Below, one piece after another: positions 8,109 through 17,301 of a stretch of DNA of 64,000 bases. The translations under genes were made by a program, and so were the position numbers. How positions within the stretch are numbered: the stretch's first letter is position 1; every line of letters begins with the position of its first letter. Below the pieces are notes generated by a model. The model saw only the letters and a program-made list of their open reading frames with translations, made no database searches and had not been told where the DNA came from. The DNA is from Micromonospora sonchi (GTDB lineage: Bacteria > Actinomycetota > Actinomycetes > Mycobacteriales > Micromonosporaceae). Location of the stretch: positions 31,390-95,389 of the forward strand of contig NZ_BMNB01000024.1 of NCBI RefSeq assembly GCF_014646235.1, read 5' to 3'.

Positions 8109-8925
8109 CGAGCTTCTCCCCTGGCTTCGGCACGGAGGCGATCAGACGCTGCGTGTACGGGTGCTGCGGCTCGACCATCACGTCCATGACGGATCCGTGC
8201 TCGACCACCTGGCCGTCGTACATCACGACCACCCGCTGGCAGTACTGGGCGATGACGCCCAGGTCGTGGGTGACCAGGACCATCGACCGTCCCTCCTGAT
8301 GGACAAACCCGGAGATCAGGTCGAGGATCTGGGCCTGCACCGTGGCGTCGAGCCCGGTTGTCGGCTCGTCGGCGATCAACAGCTGTGGCGACAGGGTGGT
8401 CGCCAGGGCGATCACGACCCGCTGGGCCATGCCGCCGGAGAGCTGGTGGGCGTAGCCGTCGAGCACCCGGGCCGGGTTGACGATGCCGACCCCGTCCAGC
8501 ATTCGCAGCGCGATCTCCCGCGACTCCTTGCGGGAGACTTTGGTCTTGTGGGCCTTCTGCAGCTCGTAGAACTGCCGCTCGATCTTGTAGATCGGGTTGA
8601 GGGACCCGAAGGGGTTCTGCGCGACGAAGCCGATCTTGGCCCCGCGCACCTCGCGCATCCGCCGCACCGGCGTGGCGAGCAGGTCGCCGTAACCGGCGAG
8701 CTGCGCCTTGTCGGCGGTGACGGTGCTGTTGGCCGGAAGCAGCCGGAGCAGACCCTTGATCGTGGTCGACTTGCCGCAACCGGACTCGCCGACGATGCCG
8801 ACGATCTCTCCCTTGTGCACGGTGAGGTCGACGCCCTTGACCGGGTGGACCACGCCGTGGGGAGTCTTGATGCTGACGGCGAGGTTGCGCACCTCCAGCG
8901 CCAGCTCTTCGGACTGCGCGTTCAT
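8095..8925 (-). CDS. Oligopeptide/dipeptide ABC importer ATPase (DppD/OppD type)
   Basis: 276 residues. Walker A GESGCGKST, Q-loop FVAQNPFGSLNP, signature LSGGMAQR, Walker B LLIADEPTTGLD, H-loop LVTHDLG and the C-terminal HPYTQRLI block are intact. The start at 8925 (MNAQSEELALEVRN) overlaps the permease stop by 4 bp (ATGA). The longer frame to 9075 lies inside the permease gene and has no family similarity. It is the second ATPase of a complete five-gene importer. Confidence 0.93.
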   Translation of the reverse strand: MNAQSEELALEVRNLAVSIKTPHGVVHPVKGVDLTVHKGEIVGIVGESGCGKSTTIKGLLRLLPANSTVTADKAQLAGYGDLLATPVRRMREVRGAKIGFVAQNPFGSLNPIYKIERQFYELQKAHKTKVSRKESREIALRMLDGVGIVNPARVLDGYAHQLSGGMAQRVVIALATTLSPQLLIADEPTTGLDATVQAQILDLISGFVHQEGRSMVLVTHDLGVIAQYCQRVVVMYDGQVVEHGSVMDVMVEPQHPYTQRLIASVPKPGEKLDVSR

Positions 8926-9773
8926 CGGTAGGTCCTTGCGGTGCGGTCGCCGATCGCGTCGGCGAGCTGGTTGAAAGCCAGGACACAGAGCACGACGGCC
9001 AGGCCGGCGAACCCGGCGATCCACCACTCGCCCGAACTCATGTTCCCGGCGCCGTCGCGGATCATCGAGCCCCACGAGGGGGTCGGCGGGCTCACGCCGA
9101 TGCCCAGGAACGACAGCGAGGCGATCACCACGATGGCGTTGGCGACGGTCAGCGAGGTCTGCACCAGCACGATGCCCCAGACGTTCGGGAGCAGGTGCCG
9201 GAAGATGATCCGCCGGGGCGAGGCGCCCGTGGCGGTCGCGGCCTCGATGAACCGCGATTCGCGCAGCGAGAGCACCTCGCTGCGCAGCAGCCGCATGAAC
9301 CGGGGCACGTTGATCAGCGCGATCGCCACGACGACCATGTAGAGCTTGTTGCCCGACAGGGAGACCAGGGCGAGCGCCAGGATCAGCAGCGGGAAGGCCT
9401 GGAAGGCGTCCAGCCCCCGGACCAGCCGCTCGCTGCCCTTGCCCTTGCTGCTGGCGGCCAGGCCGAGCAGGACGCCCACGACCAGCGACAGCACCGTGCC
9501 GGCCAGGGCGAGCGACAGGTCCACCCGCGCCGCGTAGATGACGCGGGAGAAGACGTCGCCGCCGGCGCCGTCGGTGCCGAACCAGTGCTCGCCGCCGGGC
9601 GACCGCAGGGTGGCCCCGCCGTCGATGCCCATCGGGTCGTATGGCAGGGGCGCGAAGAGGCTGGCCAGCAGCAGGACCAGGATGAAGAGCACGCCGAGCG
9701 CCGCTCCCGGGTGCTGCCGGAGCATCCGGCGCATCTGGACGCCCCGCCGTGCTGCAAAGACGTCGTCATGCAT
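8922..9773 (-). CDS. ABC importer inner-membrane permease (DppC type)
   Basis: 283 residues. A cytoplasmic N-terminus is followed by a first membrane segment GVLFILVLLLASLFAPLPYD, then the DppC-type sequence LRSPGGEHWFGTDGAGGDVF and further membrane segments. The EAA-like coupling loop is EAATATGASPRRIIFRHLLPN (core residues EAA, GAS, HLLPN, about 180-200), which contacts the ATPases. It overlaps the upstream permease by 8 bp and the downstream ATPase by 4 bp. Confidence 0.92.
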   Translation of the reverse strand: MHDDVFAARRGVQMRRMLRQHPGAALGVLFILVLLLASLFAPLPYDPMGIDGGATLRSPGGEHWFGTDGAGGDVFSRVIYAARVDLSLALAGTVLSLVVGVLLGLAASSKGKGSERLVRGLDAFQAFPLLILALALVSLSGNKLYMVVVAIALINVPRFMRLLRSEVLSLRESRFIEAATATGASPRRIIFRHLLPNVWGIVLVQTSLTVANAIVVIASLSFLGIGVSPPTPSWGSMIRDGAGNMSSGEWWIAGFAGLAVVLCVLAFNQLADAIGDRTARTYR

Positions 9774-10830
9774 GCGAGATCCTGGGGTCGAGGAGCCCGA
9801 CGACGATGTCGAGCAGCGTGTACGTGATGAGCGTGATGGCGCCGGCGATGAGCACCATCCCTTGGACCACGGGGACGTCGAGCCGCAGGATGCCCTGCAG
9901 CGCCCAGGCCCCCAGTCCGTCCCAGGCGAAGACCCGTTCGACGATCGCCTCGCCGCCGAGCAGCGACGCGAAGATCACGCCGGCGTAGGTCACGATCGTG
10001 GTGCGGGACTCGACGAGCGCGTACCGCAGCACGGTCCGCTCCGGCAGGCCCATGGCCCGGGCGAAGAAGACCTGCTGGGAGTGGAGGGCCCGCCCCAGGG
10101 TCGCCCGCGCGGTCTTGGCGAAGTACGCCGCGTAGACCAGCCCCAGGGTGAGCACAGGCAGCGCCAGGTGCTGGAGGGCGGAGCCGGCCAGCGCCGGGTC
10201 ACCGGCGATCAGGGCGTCGATCGGGATGAACCCGGTGACCTTCGGTGGCGTGCTCTCCGTGAACCCGATCTGCCCCGCAGGCGCCGGCGCCCAGCCGAGC
10301 AGGAAGAACACGACATAGATCAGCAGCAGTCCGAGGAAGAAGTCGGGGATCGCCTGAAAGACCCCCGTGAACAGCCGGCTGATCCAGTCGGGCGCCCGGC
10401 CCCGAAAGTAGGCGGCGATCGCTCCGAAGGCGATGCCGACCATCGCCGCGAAGAGGACCGCCAGGATGATCAGCTCCAGCGTCGCCGGCAGCTTCTCGAG
10501 GATCTCGGTGGCCACGGGACGCTTGGAGTAGTAGGACTCGCCGAGGTCGCCCCGCAGGAGTCCGCCCATGTAGTCGACGTACCGCTCCAGGATCGGTTTG
10601 TCGAGCCCCAGCTCCTGCGAGATGGCCTCGACCTGCGAGTTGCTGGCCATCGGCCCGGCGATCAACCTCGCCGGATCGCCGGGGGTGACGCTGACCAGCA
10701 GGAAGGACAGCGTCACCACCCCGAACGTCGCGGCGATGAGGAACCCGAGGCGCTCCAGGACCAGCCTGACGGGTCCACGGGCCTTGCGGGCCTTGCGGAC
10801 CGGCAAACCGGGCGTGGCGCTCAGGGTCAT
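9766..10830 (-). CDS. ABC importer inner-membrane permease (DppB type)
   Basis: 354 residues. The first helix FLIAATFGVVTLSFLLVSV is followed by the hallmark TPGDPARLIAG (about 49-59) of DppB/OppB permeases, a long periplasmic loop and five more predicted helices. The coupling loop has the form TARATLGRALHSQQVFFARA with MGLPERTVLRYALVES after it (key residues ARAMGLPE). It starts 5 bp after the solute-binding protein gene and overlaps the DppC-type gene by 8 bp. Confidence 0.92.
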   Translation of the reverse strand: MTLSATPGLPVRKARKARGPVRLVLERLGFLIAATFGVVTLSFLLVSVTPGDPARLIAGPMASNSQVEAISQELGLDKPILERYVDYMGGLLRGDLGESYYSKRPVATEILEKLPATLELIILAVLFAAMVGIAFGAIAAYFRGRAPDWISRLFTGVFQAIPDFFLGLLLIYVVFFLLGWAPAPAGQIGFTESTPPKVTGFIPIDALIAGDPALAGSALQHLALPVLTLGLVYAAYFAKTARATLGRALHSQQVFFARAMGLPERTVLRYALVESRTTIVTYAGVIFASLLGGEAIVERVFAWDGLGAWALQGILRLDVPVVQGMVLIAGAITLITYTLLDIVVGLLDPRISHA

Positions 10831-10835
10831 GGAAT

Positions 10836-12455
10836 TCAGCTCCGCTTCAGCTCGTCGAACTTCACGCCACCGGTCGGCAACGCGACGTAGCCCTTGACGC
10901 TCTCGGCGACACCGACCAGGTCCGGCACCTCGACCAGCGAGATGATCGGCTCCTCCCCGACCAGGAACTCGATTGCCTGGTTAACGACCTGATCGCGCTG
11001 CGGCCCGGCCGACTGCTTGAGCGCGGCGGTGACCAGCCGGTCGAACTCGGCGTTGTTGTACCCGCTCTTGTTCAGCGCCGAATCGCTGTAGAGGTACAGG
11101 AACAGCGAGAAGCCCGGGTCCGGCTGCGAGGGGCGCTCGCTGTACAGGTAGGCCTGGTACTCCTGCTTCGACACCGCGGCCTCGAAGTCCGCGGCCGACG
11201 GGATCGCCTTGAGGTTGACGTTGATCCCGACCTTCTGGAGGTCGGACTGGATCAGCCGGCCGAGGTTCTCCGCGAACGGGCCCGGCCGCGCGGTGTTGAA
11301 CGCCACGGTCATGTCGAAGCCGTTGGGGTGCCCGGCCTCGGCCAGCAGTTGCTTGGCCCGGTCGGGGTCGTAGCTTCCGGTCTTCGGCTGGTCGGCGAGC
11401 AGCGCGCTCGCCTGCGGGCTCAGCGCGGACTGCGCGTAACCCTGGTAGATGGAGTTGACGATGGCCTCGCGGTTGATCGCGTGGCTGATCGCCTGCCGCA
11501 CCTTGGGCTTGCCCAACGCCGGGTCCTTCACGTTCACCGACAGGTTGTGCCGGTTGGAGTCGGGCTGGCGCGACACGGCCGCGTTGGCGCTCTCGTCGAT
11601 CTTCTTGAGCTGGTCGATCGGCGGCTCGGAGATCATATCCACGTCACCGGAGATCAGCAGCTGGGCGCGGGACGACGCGTCGGGGACCGCCTTGATCACG
11701 ATCTCCTCGAACGCCGGCCTCGGCCCCCAGTAGTTCGGGTTGTACTCCAGGCGCAGCTCCCGGCCCGGGTCGAGGGACTTCAGCTTGTAGGCGCCGAAGC
11801 TGGCGCTGTTCGTCTTCAGCCACTCGGCGGCCCAGGGGTCCTCCTTCGTGGCGTGCTTCTTCGCCTCGTCGGAGTCGATGATCCCGTCAATCGGGTAGGC
11901 CAGGACCGACAGGCTCACCGCCGACGGGCTGGTGAGGTTGTAACGGACCGTGTACTTGTCGATCTTTGTCCACGGCTCCTGCTTGTCGACGTTCGCGGCC
12001 GGGAGCAGCACGCCCGCCTGCAGGGACCGCGGGTTCGTGTACATCCGCTGGAAGGACCAGATGACGTCGTCCGCGTCGAGCTCGTTACCCCACTCGCTCT
12101 TGACGCCCTGCCGCAGCTTGAAGGTGTACTGCGTCTTGTCCCCGTTGGCCTCGAAGGACTCCGCGAGCGCGGGCTTCAGCGCGTCCACACCGAGGGCTCG
12201 GTCATCCGAAGCCTTGCTGGTGTCGTAGTCCAGCAGCGTCTCCATGAACCCGTCCAGACCGTAGACCCAAGTGAGCCCGGTGAACTCATTGGGGTCCAGC
12301 TGGGTGGGCGTGGACGCCCAGGCGATCCGCAGGGTCGCCGACGACGCCGAGCCCTTGCCGCTGGCTCCCCCACCGCCACCGCAGCCTGCAAATCCCAGCG
12401 CTAGCGCGGATGCTGCGGTCACTGCCGCGACCCGGCGCGCAATTCGCGAACGCAT
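10836..12455 (-). CDS. Solute-binding lipoprotein of the peptide-type ABC importer (SBP family 5)
   Basis: 539 residues. The N-terminus RSRIARRVAAV is followed by a hydrophobic stretch and lipobox FAGC (Cys about 22), then a Gly-rich linker. The mature part shows the family 5 order: RIAWASTPTQLDPNEF, TYTFKLRQGVKSEWG, VRQAISHAINREAIV and DPDRAKQLLAEAGHP. AGGAG 5 bases before the ATG at 12455 selects this start over in-frame ATGs at 12470 and 12476. It is the first gene of the leftward operon, preceded by a divergent control region with a putative FadR operator. It delivers the ligand to the permeases; the ligand is unknown. Confidence 0.92.
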   Translation of the reverse strand: MRSRIARRVAAVTAASALALGFAGCGGGGGASGKGSASSATLRIAWASTPTQLDPNEFTGLTWVYGLDGFMETLLDYDTSKASDDRALGVDALKPALAESFEANGDKTQYTFKLRQGVKSEWGNELDADDVIWSFQRMYTNPRSLQAGVLLPAANVDKQEPWTKIDKYTVRYNLTSPSAVSLSVLAYPIDGIIDSDEAKKHATKEDPWAAEWLKTNSASFGAYKLKSLDPGRELRLEYNPNYWGPRPAFEEIVIKAVPDASSRAQLLISGDVDMISEPPIDQLKKIDESANAAVSRQPDSNRHNLSVNVKDPALGKPKVRQAISHAINREAIVNSIYQGYAQSALSPQASALLADQPKTGSYDPDRAKQLLAEAGHPNGFDMTVAFNTARPGPFAENLGRLIQSDLQKVGINVNLKAIPSAADFEAAVSKQEYQAYLYSERPSQPDPGFSLFLYLYSDSALNKSGYNNAEFDRLVTAALKQSAGPQRDQVVNQAIEFLVGEEPIISLVEVPDLVGVAESVKGYVALPTGGVKFDELKRS

Positions 12456-12673
12456 CTCGTCTCCTGCCATGTCCACCGACCTGACGGCCAGGCCAATACG
12501 TCAGACAACGGTAGGTGAGGGCCCTCACACCCGCAAGAGCCGAAGCGGCAAGTCTTACCCTGGCCTATCGCCTGACCGGCGGCTAGCCTGTGCGAACAGC
12601 GCGCCGCCACCCGTTGCCGACCTCCGGCGCAGGGGCGGGGCTTCAATCCACAGACGTTTGTGTGGCAGGTGCG
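12456..12673. promoter_or_regulatory. Divergent control region of the import/catabolic operons
   Basis: 218 bp between the solute-binding protein gene (left) and the acyl-CoA dehydrogenase gene (right). It holds the operator-like palindrome at 12649-12662 and a partial match GTCAGAC at 12500-12506 that shares TCAGAC with copies 1 and 2. No convincing -35/-10 pair could be fixed for either direction. Confidence 0.55.
12649..12662. promoter_or_regulatory. Putative FadR-family operator, copy 3
   Basis: CACAGACGTTTGTG, symmetric at six of seven base pairs, with the same CAGACGTTTG core as 1974-1983. It ends 11 bp before the proposed acyl-CoA dehydrogenase start, a position where bound regulator would block transcription or early elongation of the rightward operon. 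Confidence 0.5.
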
Positions 12674-13846
12674 ATGCAGATGCTCGGCACGGGTCCGATC
12701 AATGAGCCCGACACGCGGCGAGAGCTACGCGAGATGACCGCTGGGCTCCTCGGCAGGCACCTGCCGACGGAGCAGGCGCTGATTACGGACCGGGAGGGCA
12801 GCTTCGACCGCTCGCTGTGGCTCCGGCTCGGCGAGGCAGGCCTGCTCGGAATCGGCGCCGAGGAGCGGGTCGGCGGCAGCGGCGGCACCGTCGGCGACGC
12901 CGTCGCGGTGACCGAGGAACTGGCCCGGGTGCTGCCCAGCCTCGCTGTGGACTACGTGCTCAGCGGCATGGCCATGCGGATGCTCGCGGAGCCGGACTGC
13001 GGACCGGTCGCGGACTGGCTCCCGGAGGTGGCCGCCGGGCGCATGATCTGCTCGTACGGACTCAGCGAGCCCGGCGGTGGCACCGACCTACTCGCCCTGC
13101 GCGCCCGGGCCACCGAGGTCGACGGCGAGTGGCGGGTGAGCGGCCAGAAGACGTGGATCTCGCTGGCCGGCGAAGCCGATCAGGTGTTCGTGCTCTGCCG
13201 AACGGACCCTGCCGAGAAGGGACGACGGTCCCGCGGCCTGAGCCTCATCGCCGTACCGACCGACCAGCCTGGCGTCGCCGTGCGACGCGTCCGCCTCGCG
13301 GGCATGCGCGCAGCGATGACATACGAGGTCTTCCTCGACGACGCCGTTGCGCCCCTGGCGAACCTCGTCGGCGCACGAGGCCGTGGCATGCAGGTGCTGT
13401 CCAAGGCGCTCGACGTGGAGCGGGTGATGGCCGCGGCGATCAGCCTCGGCCTCGCACGGGGGGCGCTGGACCTGCACATCGCCTACGCACGGGAGCGGGA
13501 GGCGTTCGGCACACCGATTGGGGCCTTCCAGGCAATCCAACATCCCGCGGCCGACAGCATCGCCGAGCTCTCGGCGGCCCGCGCGCTGATCAACTCCACC
13601 GTAGCGATGATCGAGGCCGGACAGGATGCACTGGCGTACTCCGCCATGGCCAAGCTGTTCACGGCGGAGACGGCGGCGCGCATCGTCGACCGAGGGATGC
13701 GCGCGATGGGCGCGATGGGCCTCGCTGACGAGTCGGCCATGCAGATGTACTTCCGCGATGCTCGGCTGCAACTGTTCAGCCCGATCAGCAACGAGATGGT
13801 TCGCAACCTGCTGGGCGAATCGCTGGGCCTGCCGAGGAGCTACTGA
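12674..13846 (+). CDS. Acyl-CoA dehydrogenase
   Basis: 390 residues with the FAD-dependent acyl-CoA dehydrogenase order: N-terminal helical domain, YGLSEPGGGTDLLALRARAT (about 119-138) in the beta domain, GQKTWISLAGEADQVFVLCR (about 156-175), then DVERVMAAAISLGLARGALD and REAFGTPIGAFQAIQH in the C-terminal helical domain. It oxidises an acyl-CoA to the enoyl-CoA, passing electrons to ETF. The start MQMLGTG is chosen because upstream in-frame residues fall in the control region and AGG stands 4 bases before the ATG; the ATG at 12680 is an alternative. Its stop shares one base with the VOC gene start. Confidence 0.9.
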   Translation: MQMLGTGPINEPDTRRELREMTAGLLGRHLPTEQALITDREGSFDRSLWLRLGEAGLLGIGAEERVGGSGGTVGDAVAVTEELARVLPSLAVDYVLSGMAMRMLAEPDCGPVADWLPEVAAGRMICSYGLSEPGGGTDLLALRARATEVDGEWRVSGQKTWISLAGEADQVFVLCRTDPAEKGRRSRGLSLIAVPTDQPGVAVRRVRLAGMRAAMTYEVFLDDAVAPLANLVGARGRGMQVLSKALDVERVMAAAISLGLARGALDLHIAYAREREAFGTPIGAFQAIQHPAADSIAELSAARALINSTVAMIEAGQDALAYSAMAKLFTAETAARIVDRGMRAMGAMGLADESAMQMYFRDARLQLFSPISNEMVRNLLGESLGLPRSY

Positions 13847-14754
13847 TGTTCGACGGAATCGACCACGTGGTGCTGCCGGCCGCCGACGTCGAGCCGCTGC
13901 GCCGGCTCTACGTCGAACTTTTCGGGTTCACCGAAGTCGCAGTGGACGACGACCCCGATCCCGCCTGGCAGCAACTGTGGCAACTCCCGGCTCCTCCGAC
14001 ACGATCCGTGATGCTCGGCAAGCCGCGCAGCGCGGGGGGCTGGATCCGGCTCGTCGAGGTACCCGGGCTGCCCCCTGCGTCGCCGGCCCGGCGCCCGAAC
14101 CGGGTCGGGCCCTACGCGCTCGACTTCTACCTGCGGGATGCAGACGCCGTGGAACAGCGGATCGAGGAAGGAGGCTGGGAGTTCCGGACACCTGCGGTGT
14201 ACTACAACCTCCCAGGAACCGACATCCCGGTACGGGAGCGGATGCTCGATCAACCCCTCTCCGGGCTACTGCACGCGGTCGTGCAGTATCGCCCGCGCGG
14301 CACCAGGTGCGTCATCGACCAGGACCGGCAGGAGGACACCAGCGAGGTCGTCGCCGTGGTCTTCATGACCGACCGGTTCGAGGAGGCCACGGCATTCGCC
14401 CGCGACGTGCTCGGCGCACGGCAGTACTTCACCGGCAGGTTCGACGGGCCGGCCGTCGAACAGATGCTCGGTATGGCACCCGGGGAGGGGTTCGCGGCGG
14501 CGCTCTTCCGCGGCCCGGGCTCGCGCAACGCGCGCCTCGAGTTCGCTGAGGTACTACCGGACGGCGAACCCCGCACCGACCTGGTGCGGAGGGTCGTCGC
14601 CACGTGCGCTGTGCCCGACCTCGACGCACTGCACACCCTGGTGAAGAGCGGCGATCACGGTGAGACCATCGGTCCGGTCACCGTCGACGGCGTACGCCAC
14701 CTGGGCCTCGCCTCGTCCTACGGTGCCGCGTTCGACTTCTTCGAACCGCTCTGA
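13846..14754 (+). CDS. VOC-superfamily protein (two glyoxalase-like modules)
   Basis: 302 residues with two vicinal-oxygen-chelate modules. The first begins IDHVVLPAADVEPLRRLYVE (about 5-24) and the second begins VAVVFMTDRFEEATAFARDV (about 168-187). Candidate metal ligands include the His of DHVV and Glu residues such as LVEVPG. Members act as isomerases, hydrolases, epimerases or ring-cleavage dioxygenases, and the sequence does not choose between these. It is translationally coupled to the dehydrogenase (TGATG) and to the MFS gene 1 bp downstream. Confidence 0.8.
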   Translation: MFDGIDHVVLPAADVEPLRRLYVELFGFTEVAVDDDPDPAWQQLWQLPAPPTRSVMLGKPRSAGGWIRLVEVPGLPPASPARRPNRVGPYALDFYLRDADAVEQRIEEGGWEFRTPAVYYNLPGTDIPVRERMLDQPLSGLLHAVVQYRPRGTRCVIDQDRQEDTSEVVAVVFMTDRFEEATAFARDVLGARQYFTGRFDGPAVEQMLGMAPGEGFAAALFRGPGSRNARLEFAEVLPDGEPRTDLVRRVVATCAVPDLDALHTLVKSGDHGETIGPVTVDGVRHLGLASSYGAAFDFFEPL

Positions 14755-14755
14755 C

Positions 14756-15931
14756 GTGGCTTCGGCGCGGCGGGATCCCCTGCTGTGGGCAGCCTGCCTC
14801 TTGCTGGTCATCGCGATGATGGCCAGCCTCACACCAACCCCGCTCTACCCCAGGTACCAAGCGGAGTGGGGCATCGGAGACGACCAGGTGGGCCTGGTGT
14901 TCGCCGGCTATCCCATCGGGGTGGTGCTGGTGCTCATCGGCCTCGGCGGCCTCTCGGACCGACTCGGACGCCGCGATACGCTCCTGCTCGGACTGGCGGT
15001 GCTGCTTGCCGCCATGCTCGTCCTCGGGTTCGCCAGCAACCTGGTCGCCCTGATCAGTGGCCGCCTTGTCCAGGGCGCAGGCGCCGGACTACTGGTCAGC
15101 TCGGCGGCGGCCGCTCTGATGGAGTCCCATCCCGACGGTCCGGACCGGGGCTCCTTCGTCAACACATTGTGCGTGTCGCTCGGGGTCGCCATCGGGCCAT
15201 TCGTCGCAGGCAGCCTGGCCAGTACCTCTGATCGCCCGCTCCTGGTCCCCTACCTGGTGATCGCCGTCCTGCTCCTGCTTCCGCTCGCGCCGCTGGCGCG
15301 CTCCCGGACCGACCGGACGGCCCCGGGGTCCGTACGTGTCGTGCAGGCCGTGCGCGTCCCTCGACTCCTCCTGCGTCGCTTCTCCGTCGCCGCGGCGGCC
15401 GTCTTCTCCACCAACATGTGTTTTGGCCTGTTCGGTGCGTTCGGCCCGCAGATCGCGCACCGGATGGGTTGGACATCGGAGGCCGCGAGCGGTCGCCTCG
15501 TCTCGCTGACACTGGTCGCGGTCATAGCGGCTCAGCTCGGCGGCCGGCGGCTGTCGCGGTCCGCGGCGATGGCACTCGGCGTGGTCCTCGCCCTCCTCGG
15601 ATGGAGCGCCACGGCGGCCGGTGTCGCCAACCTCTCCCCCGTCGCCGTGATGCTGGGATCGGCGCTGCTCGGCCTCGGCGCTGGGCTGTGCCTGCTCGGG
15701 AGCGCCGCACTCGTCGGCGTGATCTCCCCACCGGGCCGAGAAGCAGAGATCTACTCGGCGTACCTGGTCGTCGCGTTCAGCACCCTCGCGGGCACCGCCC
15801 TGGCGGCCGGCCCGGTGCTGACCCGGTTCCCGCTGGCGGCCGTGCTGGTCGCGGCTGTCGTGGTCTCGTCGCTCGTGGCTGCCTGGGTGCTTCCCGGCGT
15901 CCGCCGCATCGCAACGGAGGAGCTCGCTTGA
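14756..15931 (+). CDS. MFS transporter
   Basis: 391 residues starting at GTG one base after the VOC stop. About 12 hydrophobic segments are visible, starting LLWAACLLLVIAMMASL. The MFS motif A between helices 2 and 3 is GGLSDRLGRRDTLLLG (about 63-78), and a helix 5-like region reads VSLGVAIGPFVAGSLAS. It may export a pathway product or import substrate. The amidase start (TTG) overlaps its stop. Confidence 0.88.
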   Translation: MASARRDPLLWAACLLLVIAMMASLTPTPLYPRYQAEWGIGDDQVGLVFAGYPIGVVLVLIGLGGLSDRLGRRDTLLLGLAVLLAAMLVLGFASNLVALISGRLVQGAGAGLLVSSAAAALMESHPDGPDRGSFVNTLCVSLGVAIGPFVAGSLASTSDRPLLVPYLVIAVLLLLPLAPLARSRTDRTAPGSVRVVQAVRVPRLLLRRFSVAAAAVFSTNMCFGLFGAFGPQIAHRMGWTSEAASGRLVSLTLVAVIAAQLGGRRLSRSAAMALGVVLALLGWSATAAGVANLSPVAVMLGSALLGLGAGLCLLGSAALVGVISPPGREAEIYSAYLVVAFSTLAGTALAAGPVLTRFPLAAVLVAAVVVSSLVAAWVLPGVRRIATEELA

Positions 15932-17301
15932 CACCCCGTACGATCACCCAGTCGCTCCACGACCTTCAGTCCGGGGCCCTGACGGCGGTGGCACTCCTCG
16001 ACGAGGTCGAGGCCGCGGCCGACCGCTGGGATTCGTCGTTGGGCGCTTACCTGTACCGAAGCGGGCAGGCCGCCCGGGCAGAGGCCGAGCAGGTCGACGC
16101 ACGACGGGAACGCGGTGAAGTACTGGGCCCGCTGGCCGGCATACCGCTCGGGATCAAGGACGTCATCGCGACGTACGGCGCTCCCACGACCGCACAGAGC
16201 CTCATCGCGCGTGATGCGAAAGTCGACGCACCGACGGTCGCGCGGCTGCGAGCGGCTGGTGCCGTCCTCACAGGCAAGACCAGCACCATGGAGTACGCGC
16301 TCGGCTTCAACGATCCCGACAAGCCATTCCCCATGCCACGCAACCCGTGGGATCCGCGCCGCTGGACCGGTGGGTCGAGCTCCGGTACCGGCTCGGGCAT
16401 TGCCGCCGGCTTCTTCCTCGGCGGGCTAGGCACCGACACCGCGGGATCGGTACGGATGCCTGCTGCCTGGTGCGGCGTCACCGGGCACAAGCCGACGTAC
16501 GGAATGGTCCCCCGAACCGGTGTCTTCCCGCTGGGCTGGACCTACGACCACGTGGGACCGTTGGCGCGGACCGCGGAAGACTGTGCCCTGCTTCTGTCGG
16601 TGATCGCGGGACCCGACGGGCAGGACCCGACCACGACCGGTTACGGCTTCGCGTACTCACCTGAACCGGTGCGGCCGTTGCGGGGACTGCGCATCGCGCT
16701 GGCGGTGGACCCGCTGGAGATGTCGACAGCCGAGGTGTGCCGGCTGACGCGGGAAGCGGCGGAGGTGTTCGCCGCGGCCGAAGCGGTGGTCACCGAGATC
16801 AGGCTGCCGCACTACGCCGAGGGCGTGGACGTCACGATGTTGGGCCTCGCCGCCGAGGCGCTGACCTACCATCGCACCGATCTGCGCCGCCGATGGGAGG
16901 ACTACGGCCGCCCGACCAGGTCGGCGCTCATCACCGGTGCCTTGCTGTCGGCGGCCGACTACGTGCAGGTACAGCGGGTACGCCGCCATCTCGTGCGAGC
17001 CGTGGCCGACCTGTTCGACGGCATCGACTTGGTGTTGTCGCCCACCGCCTCACGGGCGGCACCGCTGGTCGACGGGCTCGACTTCGACGAGGTCGTGGCG
17101 ATGCTGCAGACGGCGTACTGGAACGCCACCGGAAACCCGGCGCTGTCTGTGCCCATGGGTCTTACCGACGGCATGCCGGTCGGCCTGCAGATCGTCGGCC
17201 GCCCGCACGCCGACCAGCTGGTCCTGGACGCGGGACGGCACTTTCAGGACCTTACCGACCATCACCTGCGGACACCCGACCTGACAGAGGACGAGCGATG
17301 A
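15928..17301 (+). CDS. Amidase-signature hydrolase (AtzE/GatA-like)
   Basis: 457 residues. The Ser-cisSer-Lys triad is visible: Lys in LGIKDVIATYG (about 74), cis-Ser in RWTGGSSSGTGSGIAAG (about 147-163), and nucleophile Ser in GTDTAGSVRMPAAWCG (about 170-185). Start: TTG at 15928 overlapping the MFS stop, with GGAGG 6-8 bases upstream; an upstream frame to 15418 lies wholly inside the MFS gene. The small coupled gene behind it looks like the AtzG/GatC-type partner, so a heteromeric enzyme such as AtzE-AtzG is likely. Activity on a carboxy-amide, biuret-like or aryl amide is possible. Confidence 0.88.
   Translation: MTPRTITQSLHDLQSGALTAVALLDEVEAAADRWDSSLGAYLYRSGQAARAEAEQVDARRERGEVLGPLAGIPLGIKDVIATYGAPTTAQSLIARDAKVDAPTVARLRAAGAVLTGKTSTMEYALGFNDPDKPFPMPRNPWDPRRWTGGSSSGTGSGIAAGFFLGGLGTDTAGSVRMPAAWCGVTGHKPTYGMVPRTGVFPLGWTYDHVGPLARTAEDCALLLSVIAGPDGQDPTTTGYGFAYSPEPVRPLRGLRIALAVDPLEMSTAEVCRLTREAAEVFAAAEAVVTEIRLPHYAEGVDVTMLGLAAEALTYHRTDLRRRWEDYGRPTRSALITGALLSAADYVQVQRVRRHLVRAVADLFDGIDLVLSPTASRAAPLVDGLDFDEVVAMLQTAYWNATGNPALSVPMGLTDGMPVGLQIVGRPHADQLVLDAGRHFQDLTDHHLRTPDLTEDER

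Noticed and set aside
9538..10890. 450-codon + strand frame opposite the permease genes
   Set aside because: Charged, low-complexity antisense shadow; the minus strand encodes clear permease helices.
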